Shown here: one piece after another, positions 18,218 through 27,663 of the stretch | How positions within the stretch are numbered: the stretch's first letter is position 1 | How the letters are laid out: every line of letters starts with the position of its first letter | NCBI RefSeq assembly: GCF_000003815.2 | Contig: NC_049985.1 | Location: forward strand, 15,400,453-15,432,354 | Direction: 5' to 3' | DNA: 31,902 bases | From: Branchiostoma floridae | Lineage: Eukaryota > Chordata > Leptocardii > Amphioxiformes > Branchiostomatidae | Notes under the pieces: generated by a model | What the model saw: only the letters and a program-made list of their open reading frames with translations | Told to the model about the DNA's origin: nothing | Database searches by the model: none | Translations under genes and position numbers: made by a program

Positions 18218-21133
18218 CTAATTATCTGAATCTGTAATGACCTGTTTCAGTTGTTCTTCCAGTTGAAGATAGTAACTGGCCTTTTCGTAATCACCGAGAT
18301 CTCTACAGGCGACACACAAATTGTTAAGCGATTTTACAATCTCAGGGTGTGCGGTGTTCTCGCCATAGATATCCCGCTTCATCTGCAGTGACTGTTCATG
18401 ATAGTTGATCGCCTTTCTGTGATCCCCGAGGTTACTCCAGACAATACCCAAGTTGTTAAGTGAGGCAGTGATGTCAGGATGTGAAGTGCCTTTACCATAT
18501 ATACTCCGGTTCATCTGTAGTGACTGTTCGTAATAACTGACCGCCTTTTTATGATCACCAACTCCTTCCAAGGCCCGACCGAAGTTGTTGAGAGAGGCAG
18601 CGATGTCAGGATGTGCAGTGTCCTCACCATAGATACCCCGCCTCATCTGTAGTGACTGTTCATTATAGCCGGCCGCCTTTCTATGATCCCCAAGGTTGCC
18701 CCAGGCGTCACCCAAGTTGTTAAGTGAGGTGGCGATGTCAGGATGTGCGGTGTCCTCACCGTAGATACATTGCTGCATCTGTAATGACTGTTCATAATAG
18801 CTGATCGCCTTTCTGTGATCCCCAAGGTCAATCCAGGCGGCACCCAGGTTGTTAAGAGAGGCAGCGATGTCAGGATGTGCAGTTTCCTCACCACAGATAC
18901 TCCCCATCATGTTTAGTACCTGTTGATAATAGTAGACCGCCTTTCTATGATTTCCAAGGCTTCTCCAGGTGCTACCCAAGTTGTTAAGAGAGGCGGCGAC
19001 GTCACGATGCACGGAGTCCTCACCATAGCTGCTCCTCATTATCTTAACTGCATTTTCCAAATAGCTGACCGCCTTTTTGTAATCCCCAAGGTTTCTCCAG
19101 GCGTTACCCAAGTTGTTAAGGGAGGCGGCGATGTCAGGATGTGCAGTGTTCTCACTAAAGATTCTCCGCTTCATCTGCAGTGACTGTTCAAAATAGCTGA
19201 CCGCCTTTCTGTGATCCCCAAGGTTACTCCAGGCGTTGCCCAAGTTGTTAAGTGAGTCGGCGATGGCAGGATGTGCGGTGTCCTCACCATAGATACTCCG
19301 TCTCATCTGCAACGACTGTTCATAATAGCTGATCGCCTTCCTGTCGTCCCCGAGTTTACTCCAGGTGTTACCCAAATTGTTAAATGAGTCGGCGATGTCA
19401 GGATGTGCGGTGTTCTCACCATAGATACTCCGCCTCATCTGCAGTGACTGTTCATAATAGCTGACTGCCGTTCTGTGATCACCAAGGTCACTCCAGGCGT
19501 TACCCAAGTTGTTAAGTGAGAGGGCGATGTAAGGATGTGCAGTGTCAACACCGTAAATACTCCGCCTCATCTGTAGTGACTGTTCATGGTAGCTAACTGC
19601 CATTCTGAGATCACCAAGGACTCTCCAGGCTTCACCCAAGTTGTTAAGTGACCTGGAGATGGCAGGATGTGCAGTGTCCTCACCATAGATACATCGATTC
19701 ATCTGTAGTGCCTGTTCATAATAGCTGACCATCTTTCTGTGATCACCAAGGCCAAACCAGACAATACCCAAGTTGCCAAGCAACTCGGCAATGGCAGGAT
19801 GTGCGGTGTTCTTGCCATAGATACTTATCACCATCTGTAGTGACTGTTCATAGTAGCTCTCTGCCTTTCTGTGATCACCAAGGTTGCCCCAGACAATACC
19901 CAAGTTGTTAAGTGTAATGACGATGTCTTGATGTGCCGTGTCATCACCATAGATAGCCCGCATCATCTGAAGCGCCTGTTCATAATAGCTGATCGCCTTT
20001 TTGTAATCCCCAAGGTTGCTACAGGCTTCACCCAAATTGTCAAGTGAGCGGGCGACGTCGGGAAGTACAGTGTTCTCCAAATTTATACTCCACCTAATCA
20101 GTAGTGACTGTTCACAATGGCAAACAGCCTTTTCGTGATCACCAAGGGTCCCCAAAGCAAAGGCCAAGTTCTCAAGCGTTTCTGCAAAATCACTGTCCGC
20201 AGTGTTTTCACCATATTTCTTTATATACTTGTGTACCGTTTTTTCTGCGCATGTCTTAAAATTTTCGAAATCACACAGGCTTTTATATACCTCTGCTTTC
20301 AGCTCTGAAGAATTGTCGAATAAGATTGACGGCTCTTTAACTGGCTGGATGTCCGTCATCTGTGACATAAAGTGCTTCAGGGGTCTTTCTGTATAATAAT
20401 ATCTCATGAGCTGTTTTGCATTTGAGATGTAAAACACTCTCTGTAGTTTCTCTTCAATACCCGTATCGGTCGACATTGACCATAAGACTGACATGTTTTC
20501 CACCTGACCACGATTGTTCATGTATGTCCGCAGCCTCAGTTCTGCTGAGATACTGACCAGTACCATCAAGTGATGTGCGTTCTCACTGTTGACGACTCCA
20601 CGGTTTTTTAACTCCTGAATGGTCTCCCAGATTGTGGTCGGTTGTATGTTATTAAGTAGCGCCCAAAAGGACACTGCAAGGCTTGAAAACCGATAAATTT
20701 CTTTCTTGACATTTCTCAGTTCAGTTGTGAGAGGCTGGATTTCAAAATTCGATACATTATCACCCAATAAATTAATTGCCATTAACAGCGGAACTCTGTC
20801 ATTAGTGTCTTGAAGTTGCTGAGTCCATAACGACCTGTACTCATCTACCAAGCCATGGTCTCCTGTTATAAGAGACACATTTCCCAGTATGGTAGCGAGA
20901 TGGTAGCCTTTGTTTAAATGGAGAGTAAGGTCTTCTTTTAGAACGTTGGTCATGTTGCTTGGTGTGCGGATGAGTTCGCTTGTTCCTGTGCTGTTTCTAC
21001 CCCTACCCAAGGGAGTCTTGCATGCATGTGGCATGGCTCCATCAAACGCAAAACCGCGCGGTGTTACTGAGTCATAAAACCAGTTGTCCAGTGGGTCGTC
21101 TGAGTAGAAATCATTAAGAGACTTAATCCCCAT
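18218..21133 (-). CDS. Nucleotidyltransferase-like/TPR protein, intronless 971-codon ORF
   Basis: The ORF runs from ATG at 21133 (GCCATGG, strong context) to TAG. Residues 1-260 contain [48 protein letters not shown] and [19 protein letters not shown] recall this arrangement from lancelet proteins carrying a GlnD/DUF294-type nucleotidyltransferase region ahead of TPRs. The catalytic half with a G-S...D-x-D motif is not in this ORF. From about residue 319, 15 units follow, 14 of 44 residues and a shorter last one, with consensus SLNNLGxAWxxLGDHRKA, YYEQSLQM, then [12 protein letters not shown]: kinesin-light-chain/nephrocystin-type TPRs that bind peptides. The protein ends in a short charged tail. 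No signal peptide or membrane segment. The reading frame stays open upstream of the ATG only to a TAA at the edge of a transposon-like element, so the 5' end may be truncated. TPR call firm; N-terminal call moderate. Confidence 0.88.
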   Translation of the reverse strand: MGIKSLNDFYSDDPLDNWFYDSVTPRGFAFDGAMPHACKTPLGRGRNSTGTSELIRTPSNMTNVLKEDLTLHLNKGYHLATILGNVSLITGDHGLVDEYRSLWTQQLQDTNDRVPLLMAINLLGDNVSNFEIQPLTTELRNVKKEIYRFSSLAVSFWALLNNIQPTTIWETIQELKNRGVVNSENAHHLMVLVSISAELRLRTYMNNRGQVENMSVLWSMSTDTGIEEKLQRVFYISNAKQLMRYYYTERPLKHFMSQMTDIQPVKEPSILFDNSSELKAEVYKSLCDFENFKTCAEKTVHKYIKKYGENTADSDFAETLENLAFALGTLGDHEKAVCHCEQSLLIRWSINLENTVLPDVARSLDNLGEACSNLGDYKKAISYYEQALQMMRAIYGDDTAHQDIVITLNNLGIVWGNLGDHRKAESYYEQSLQMVISIYGKNTAHPAIAELLGNLGIVWFGLGDHRKMVSYYEQALQMNRCIYGEDTAHPAISRSLNNLGEAWRVLGDLRMAVSYHEQSLQMRRSIYGVDTAHPYIALSLNNLGNAWSDLGDHRTAVSYYEQSLQMRRSIYGENTAHPDIADSFNNLGNTWSKLGDDRKAISYYEQSLQMRRSIYGEDTAHPAIADSLNNLGNAWSNLGDHRKAVSYFEQSLQMKRRIFSENTAHPDIAASLNNLGNAWRNLGDYKKAVSYLENAVKIMRSSYGEDSVHRDVAASLNNLGSTWRSLGNHRKAVYYYQQVLNMMGSICGEETAHPDIAASLNNLGAAWIDLGDHRKAISYYEQSLQMQQCIYGEDTAHPDIATSLNNLGDAWGNLGDHRKAAGYNEQSLQMRRGIYGEDTAHPDIAASLNNFGRALEGVGDHKKAVSYYEQSLQMNRSIYGKGTSHPDITASLNNLGIVWSNLGDHRKAINYHEQSLQMKRDIYGENTAHPEIVKSLNNLCVACRDLGDYEKASYYLQLEEQLKQVITDSDN

Positions 21134-21159
21134 GGCAGGGAGGATGGTCTCTCCACAGG

Positions 21160-22243
21160 CAGTTTAAGGCCTGTGACACCTGTAGATTCTCAGTCGAGCA
21201 GTTATATGGCCACAACTTTTGATGTAACCACCTGTTTTCAACAATTTTTGGCCAGTTAACGTAATTCACCAATATTCAAAATATGATGACAAGAAAATTG
21301 TGGATCCTCAATATTTTGGGTTTAAAAAAACATTTTTTGGTAAAAAATAGGGATGCTATTAAAATGGGTCTGTGCCCACTATGAAATGATAATCTAACTG
21401 AGTCATATTTTCTGGAGTAATAGATTATATCTCTGTGATATCTAATATGCCTGGGGATCTTGCCGCTATACCTAGGTAAGGCTTCATTTTGGGGCAAAAA
21501 CAGAATTTTTTGACAATTTTTAGGTATTTTTCGTACAAATATCAATACAGCCACGGAAATAAAAGATATTGCAAGAAGACCCGCTTGATTTCCGAAGGTC
21601 TGAGGCTTAATGAACCTAAATCTGCACAAAACTCGTAATAAAACTGGTGCCCTGATGTGGGCAGGGGCCGACGAAACACTACTTACCCTACAAGAACTGC
21701 GTCCAAGTAAGACATGCTTGACTGTACGTAACATAAACCGATGGTAAAATATGAATGTTTCATGTCTGTATCTATTAAATCGCTGTTGTATCAATGCGAA
21801 ATTTCGCAAGCAGTTAGCCTTATAAGGCATCAGTCAACTGCCATACAATCATTTTGGGCTAGAAATATCGATTTATAGCATTATTTTGCTGTTTCCTTGA
21901 AGTATGAGCGCCTCGCTGTTTTCCCGCCACTCCACACCCCGGGAGGTCGGAACTCATGTTCGGACTGTACCACTTGCAGCTCTCGCGGGGGTGCCCTTTT
22001 GTTAACCGCTGCTAGTTATGTCGATATCTAATAAATACTAGATCAATATCTTTAACACTCAACATTAATAAGTCTTAAAAAGTAGTTAGTGTAACCCATA
22101 CATCGTAAGTTCCTGTTTTCGCAATGTAACATTAGATACTGACATTGGACCGTTCTAAAACGCTCCGGCCCGGCGGGGTTACCTAAGGTCACGCAGTGGT
22201 TCGAATTTCCTGTTCGACCAAAATTGTCACAGGCCTTAAAGTG
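21160..22243. mobile_element. TIR element, 1084 bp, abutting the TPR ORF
   Basis: The left end cagtttaaggcctgtgaca and the reverse-complemented right end cactttaaggcctgtgaca differ at one position, and similarity continues weakly to gtcgag/gtcgaa. The interior has one 184-codon open frame (21276-21830, minus) without recognisable transposase motifs. The flanks give no clear duplication. The left end is 27 bp from the ATG of the nucleotidyltransferase-TPR ORF. Confidence 0.65.
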
Positions 22244-22429
22244 CCCGTGTAAGCATTACCGTTAAATGTACCTCAACTTCTTACAATTATACTTACGCTT
22301 CACATCTCCATGATATCCTAAGCAGACATAAATAAAACTAATTATCATACTAGTATTCAAAAAACCTCGGGGTTCCCCAAGCAGCTGTCATACAAATCAC
22401 CTCACCATCTGCTTGGAGCTAAGCCCATT

Positions 22430-22690
22430 AACAAACACTTAAAGCACGATGCCTGTTCCAATATATCGCAGATATAGGGGTGATTTCTGATATTATTACA
22501 TCAATTATAACGACAGATACGGCGCTCAAAATCTCATCGATTCGAGCTTTCATCACACCCCACCAACACAACAAGTATGAAACCAATCCATCCAGCCGTT
22601 CTAGAGTAATCTTGTTCAAAGACAGAGACACATAACAGAAAATATATTACCTCCATTCCATGACATTTCATGGAGGTAAAAACGTATGAA
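22430..22690. repeat. Dispersed repeat copy with terminal hairpin
   Basis: It contains tcaaaatctcatcgattc, aagtatgaaaccaatccatc, cgttctagagtaatcttgtt and a 9-bp hairpin ttacctcca/tggaggtaa (22647-22655 and 22671-22679). It parallels the copy at 24640-24830 block for block. Confidence 0.7.
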
Positions 22691-22945
22691 AACAGAGCGA
22701 AATAACAATGGATAAAAGTGGAAGAAGGGATTACGCATTCTAATAAGAACCACTTGGTACCAACTCACTTCTCCAAGCAGATGTATACATTGTATAATAT
22801 GCCTCACTTATGTTCTTCTTTTGTGATAATGGATTTGATTTGCAAGTTCCGAGGGCTAGTTGCGACATGACACAATGATACAGACAGAGCGATATAACAA
22901 TGGATAGAATTGTAAGTGACAAACTATTCTAATAAGAACTGCAAA
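22690..22945. repeat. Diverged ~190-bp tandem duplication
   Basis: cagagcgaaataacaatgga followed by attctaataagaacc (near 22693-22752) recurs as cagagcgatataacaatgga and attctaataagaact (near 22883-22940). No coding content. Confidence 0.55.
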
Positions 22946-22949
22946 ATAT

Positions 22950-23925
22950 TCGGACTGCAGTTACGGGCTTTCGACCCAGTACTGATAACAACCGCTAAAT
23001 GACGTAAGTGTCTTGTAACGTCACATGTATACGTATACCTGGCCTTGGCAGAAGGTCTCATTGATGAGTTTCTTTTTCCCATAGACTTCTATGTTATAAT
23101 TCGTGGTTTAAATGGGCGCGTTCATAATGAAGCTACGTAAAATTTTAGCAGATTTTTTATTCTATGTTGAGCACATTTACCCTATATTCCCCTCGTGGGG
23201 GAAAACTTTCCAACGTCAACTATACGTAGGTTCTTTTTTATAGCAGTTACAAGCTACGATTAATTAATCCCCACAAAAGGCACTTTTTCGCTTCTAATGT
23301 ACAACCGCACCACTCAGAACCCAGGACTGTGTACCTCCGACCTAGTGCGCGGCTGCAACGCTTTACCTGCTAATTTCTTCAGTTACAAACAAGCTTTCAC
23401 TAATCTAACTTTTGAGATCAGTTCCGCTGGCTAAAAGGGAATTTCTCTACGCTAAAAACACTCGTCCATTCAGCCGTTTATTTTTTGATTCGGGTCTATG
23501 TTAGGGTACCCACTCGGAGTAATACACCAACTTAGTGAGACCAGCACAGCACGAAAACAACTATTTAAGCCAAGTTTCAGAGATACGTATAAAAACCTTA
23601 AAGGCGGAGAAATATTTCAGAAGATTTTAAGATCTATTAAAGGCATTGGAAACATACATCTGGCCTTTACGTAAGATTTCAGCGTTTGTAAATGTAACTT
23701 AATCTGTCGTGTTTCTTTACGTGAATTTTACATGTATTTTAGTATGCCGAAAAGACAACTTAAATGTTTAAAAAAGTTATAAAAAAATATTTAGAGCTTT
23801 TGTGAATTTCATGCAATTGACTAACACATTAACATGATTTATGCATGCAGTTATTCATCATTGACTAACATACACATGTCAAAATTATAAAATCATTAAT
23901 CAATCGGCGGTTTTGTCATTTTTAC
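22950..23925. other. Intergenic stretch, no gene recognised
   Basis: AT-rich sequence with short unsupported ORFs only. Phrases such as actgcagttacgggctttcg and cgtccattcagccgttt suggest old repeat material, but I could not delimit an element. Confidence 0.35.
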
Positions 23926-24600
23926 ATAAATTATGCAAATTAATGCCTCATTACCATATTTGGTTTCTGCTTATATTCCACCTATCATAATTGACAAGTG
24001 TTACATTTATTGAAGTCCAGTTATTGCAAACAATGGAATTATACAATTCCCTCATTAATTATGCAAATTTAGTCCTCATTTACATAACATGCATATTATT
24101 ATGAACATCTTTGCCCAGGCTACCTGCATGCCTAAAATGATGCCAATTCGTCAATCCTTTCTGCAGTTATCCTCTTTAGAATGTCTGGACAAAAACGCCC
24201 CTGCAGTTCCGAAATTAAATGTTAGGGGGCTGAAACCAGCCCCACTTTGTCATGACCATGCAAGCTATCTACCAGCCAAATGTCAAGACCATAGCATGTC
24301 TGAAACAAGAGATACATTGAAAAAACTGCTATTATAGAATATTCTCATTAATTATGCAAATGTACTCCTATTTTGCATAATTAGTATCTTATCGTGTACA
24401 ACATTGTCTAAGGTACCTACATACCAAAAATGGTGAAAATCCGTTGTTCCCTTCTTGAGTTATCCTCTTCAGAAGTTTTTGACAAAAATGCCCCTGCTAT
24501 CCCAAAACTAGACGCTAGGGGGCCCAAACTTATGTCATTTCTTCCTGAGCACAAGAGCTATCTAATACTCAAAAATCGTGACCATAGCATGTTTAGAACA
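23925..24600. repeat. Diverged ~290-bp tandem repeats with octamer motifs
   Basis: Two long units, about 24050-24340 and 24340-24600, share the order ctcattaattatgcaaat, gttatcctcttcagaa-type, gacaaaaa(c/t)gcccctgc, gttagggggc/gctagggggc, then accatagcatgt. A shorter preceding piece at 23931 has the same first motif. Exact ATGCAAAT occurs at 23933-23940, 24061-24068 and 24353-24360. Confidence 0.6.
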
Positions 24601-24639
24601 CCGAGATAGCAAAACCGGAAGTTGCGCTGCAGTACCAAG

Positions 24640-24830
24640 GGGAGCCGCTAGGGGGCCCAAAATCTAATCATTTCTAGCTTTCATCACACACTACCAACAC
24701 ACCAAGTATGAAACCGATCCACCCAGCCATTCTTGAGTTATCTTGTTTACACACACACACACAAACACACAGACAGACACACAAACGCAGGGTAAAATAT
24801 AACCTCCATGACATTTCATGGAGGTAATAA
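24640..24830. repeat. Dispersed repeat copy with CA tract and terminal hairpin
   Basis: Blocks run in order: gctagggggcccaaaatcta, aagtatgaaaccgatccac, cattcttgagttatcttg, (CA)n and CAGA repeats (about 24730-24785), then a perfect 9-bp hairpin acctccatg/catggaggt (24802-24810 and 24817-24825). Confidence 0.75.
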
Positions 24831-25181
24831 TCCGTTTTACTGTTTTACCACTGTGGTAATATTTCAAGTTTTTTAATATAAAACTGACAAATACCGTTTC
24901 TCTAGATCTGTTTACCAAACTTACCTCGGCTATGTTAGATATAATAAGCCTTTGTCTGCGTTTGATAAAGCATTGCGTCATCTACATGTAGATCTGCAGT
25001 TTTAAAACAGTGGCAAGATTTACTGTCAAAACTGACAATTGCGTTTTCCGGGACAAAATGTTATGTTAATACCTCAGAAAAGTCAATTACAATATTCTTC
25101 TATGTTGTTTGTTCCGAAAGCATATGACGTATTCGATCTTTCTGTGCGCAATTTTTTTATTAGAACAGGGAATACCTCTTA

Positions 25182-25500
25182 CGTTTAGCTTATATGCGCT
25201 CCCTTACGTTACGAGTACATTAAATACTGCGTTTTTCTGTTGAATATACGGCATCTGTAATCTATTTCGAACCGCCGTTTACGCAAAGAAGGGGGGGTTC
25301 CCCCGTTTAGCTTATATGTTGCCAAGAGGTATATGAAATCTTGCGTATTTCTGTTAAACATACGACATGTTTAATCTTTGAATCAAGGCAGTTTAAGTGA
25401 ACATGGGGAGACCTCCTCCGTTTAGCTTATGTTGCCAAAACGTATATGAAATGTTGCGTATTACTGTAAAACACACGACATGTTTAATCTTTGCACAGCA
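25182..25500. repeat. Tandem repeat, three ~115-122-bp units
   Basis: Units begin with cgtttagctta at 25182, 25304 and 25419 and share gtatatgaaat, ttgcgtatt, ctgt(t/a)aaaca and acatgtttaatctttg. The first unit is the most diverged. Confidence 0.7.
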
Positions 25501-25550
25501 CGAAATCTGGTATTTAAGCAAGCTTAAACTCAACGTAAACGCGACGTTTC

Positions 25551-25931
25551 TGCACCCTTTCCGCAACTTAACGACATCTATCCGTGAACGTAAAGGTTCC
25601 CTTTAATGTTACCTTTACGTTGGCACTTAAATGTGCGTTTCGGCACTCCTTCACGTGCCTTTCCGCAACTATTAGACGCTTAAAGGCGTCGTTAATGACA
25701 GTCTTTCGTAACCTATACGGGCGGAAAGCACGCGTTTATTAAGACCTTTCTGCACCCTTTCCGCAACTTAACGACATCTATCCGTGAACGTAAAGATTCC
25801 CTTTAATGCACTTATATGTACGTTTCCGCACTCCTTCACGTGCCTTTCCGCAACTATTAGACGCTTAAAGGCGTCGTTAATGACAGTTTTTCGTAACCTA
25901 TACGGGCGGAAAGCACGCGTTTCTTAAGACC
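25551..25931. repeat. Tandem duplication, two ~200-bp units rich in ctttccg
   Basis: Units start tgcaccctttccgcaactta at 25551 and 25751. The second lacks about 20 bases (the ttacctttacgttgg part) but otherwise differs at few positions. Motifs ctttccgcaact, cttcacgtgcc and tacgggcggaaag recur within and after the units up to about 26130. Confidence 0.85.
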
Positions 25932-26233
25932 TTTCCGTGATCTTTTGACCACATTTACAGTCGATTTCCGTCACGATTTCCCCACGTTTATGTGTCGTTT
26001 ACACACCCTGAAAGGCACGTGAAGAAGTGCAGAAACTTACTTATCCGAACGCTTTCCGTGATCTTTCCTTGGACTATAGTTGTCATTTATTTTTAGTAAA
26101 GGCGGCGTAAGTTTAAACCTTTCCGCATCTTTAGGTAGGCTTTATGTGTTTTGTGTGGCTTAAATTGGAACTTTTGCATCGGGTATGCGTGTCTTATTTG
26201 GTGTGAATCATACCTACACCGGTATCTACATTG

Positions 26234-26429
26234 TATGGCTTCGCCGTCTAAACTATCTTGTGATTGTAATTGTGGACTTGGATTGGTCGACCGAGGGAAC
26301 AATCGGTGTACAATATCCATGCACGAATCTCCGCTACATTTAAGTCCACAATTTGGAGTCCAGTGTCGGGCGATACGCCTGGAAAGACGTCATTTCAAGC
26401 AACATAGTTCCATCTGGCCATCACATTAG
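26234..26429 (+). CDS. Weak 64-codon ORF, unknown
   Basis: The ATG at about 26234 opens 64 codons with a cysteine cluster, SCDCNCGLGLVDRG. No family recognised and no splice or promoter context. Its stop overlaps the stop of the convergent minus-strand ORF at 26426-26429. It may be part of the surrounding repeat-rich unit or chance. Confidence 0.15.
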
Positions 26430-26800
26430 GAAAAATCCGCTGAGATTCCCGAAGACGGGTACTGTTTTGTGATGAACAGGCCGTGCTCTCCATGTCTACG
26501 CCAGCTTATGCTGGTCAAGACGACACAGTCTTGAATTTTACCCTGAGTTGTGCCCCGTTGAAGACTCTCCAGCATACGTACTCCGTTTCCGGCAAGCCGT
26601 GAGTGTCCTATGGTTATGTCCGTTCCGTCCTGTAGTTCCGTTGGAATCCATTTGCGGCAAAGCCACGCCGATAATCCGTGTGTTGAAACGGGTCCAAGGC
26701 TCCTTCTTGACTTGACCCGAAACAGACGCCCTGCAAACTGGTTTCTTCTATAAATTATGGCATATTCGTTAGGTTTAAAAAACCCACCTTTGTCTGTCAT
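26426..26800 (-). CDS. 124-codon ORF of unknown function
   Basis: An ATG-started open frame, the longest non-repetitive one between 22 and 27 kb. It contains FFKPNEYAIIYRRNQFAGR, GLSAWLCRKWIP and DITIGHSRLAGNGVRMLES. Composition is basic and not low-complexity. I recognise no domain. It lies between the ctttccg-rich tandem repeats and the satellite array, so it could be a remnant of an element's protein. Confidence 0.25.
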   Translation of the reverse strand: MTDKGGFFKPNEYAIIYRRNQFAGRLFRVKSRRSLGPVSTHGLSAWLCRKWIPTELQDGTDITIGHSRLAGNGVRMLESLQRGTTQGKIQDCVVLTSISWRRHGEHGLFITKQYPSSGISADFS

Positions 26801-26814
26801 TGGATAACGCCCAA

Positions 26815-27660
26815 CACATGACTGGCCTCTTCTGGGAGCTGCTAATTAGAAATTCAATGCCGCGTTGTTCGTTATTCATAGTTGACGGCGAATAAATTTG
26901 AACTTGAAAAACACCATCCCCTTTGTACGCTGTTTAGCCAAGGTTAAGCTAAACACAACTGTTACTTAAACCTCCCCCCTTTTATGTAAAGTCAGCTCAA
27001 ATGTAACGGAAAGACATCGGAAAGATTGTATCTCTTATATGTAGCTTTCACACAGGAGGAGATTTTCTTTTCTTGGTTTTAAAACTTAACACGCAAACAC
27101 AGCAGGAGCTATTCATTTGAAGCCGCTGCTTTATTGAACGGCGCATGTGGTATATTGAGCGGAAAATACTCTTAAGCAATGCCTCTTCTTAAAAATAAAC
27201 GGTACCATTCTGACATCCTTTTTTGCACCTATACATAAAAGGGGGAGGTCTCTATAGACCTATACTAATAAGAGTATGTTAATGAGATCAATTGTAACGG
27301 AAGGGCAACGAAAAGATATCATCTCCTATTGGTAATTTCCACTTTAGAGAACCACGAAAATAAAAAAAAGGCGAAGGTCAACTGATTGTATGTGAACGTA
27401 TGGTCGGTTCAAAGCCTGTAGATGTTTTCTGTACATAAGCAATACCCGTTTCATATACGGCACATATAAGGATGCTTGAAGGTTATGTAAAAATATTACA
27501 TGTATTTAATCTGCCTTAACGATTACGGAAAGGTTACGGAAATGTAGAACCATGGTTTCCGTGGTCGTTACGATACCGTAATCTCTGCGGAAATATTTTC
27601 CCACCTTTAGGCTACATTTAAGTATCTCGGAAAGTATGCTTAAATATTCGTTTTCGTGCT
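26815..27660. repeat. Diverged repeat-rich flank of the satellite
   Basis: The block aatgtaacggaaagacatcgg at about 26999 is echoed by aattgtaacggaagggcaacg at about 27290, each followed by a similar stretch ending near aagcaat(g/a)cc, giving a diverged ~290-bp duplication. The segment 27510-27650 has six or more cggaaa/tttccg motifs like those at 25550-26120. Confidence 0.45.
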
Positions 27661-27663
27661 GTG

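Noticed and set aside
21276-21830. 184-codon minus-strand ORF
   Set aside because: It lies wholly inside the TIR element and shows no transposase motif or coding-like domain; treated as chance or a decayed remnant.
22190-22215. tRNA B-box-like sequence ggttcgaatttcc
   Set aside because: No A box at proper spacing and no cloverleaf; it lies inside a TIR element.
22244-22345. Possible short upstream exon (peptide GYHGDVK before gtaagt) that could join the TPR ORF in frame
   Set aside because: The donor is good, but the needed acceptor next to the transposon edge is weak and the peptide matches nothing I recognise.
26151-26429. 92-codon plus-strand ORF as a full gene
   Set aside because: It starts at TTG; only the 64-codon ATG-started part is listed, with low confidence.
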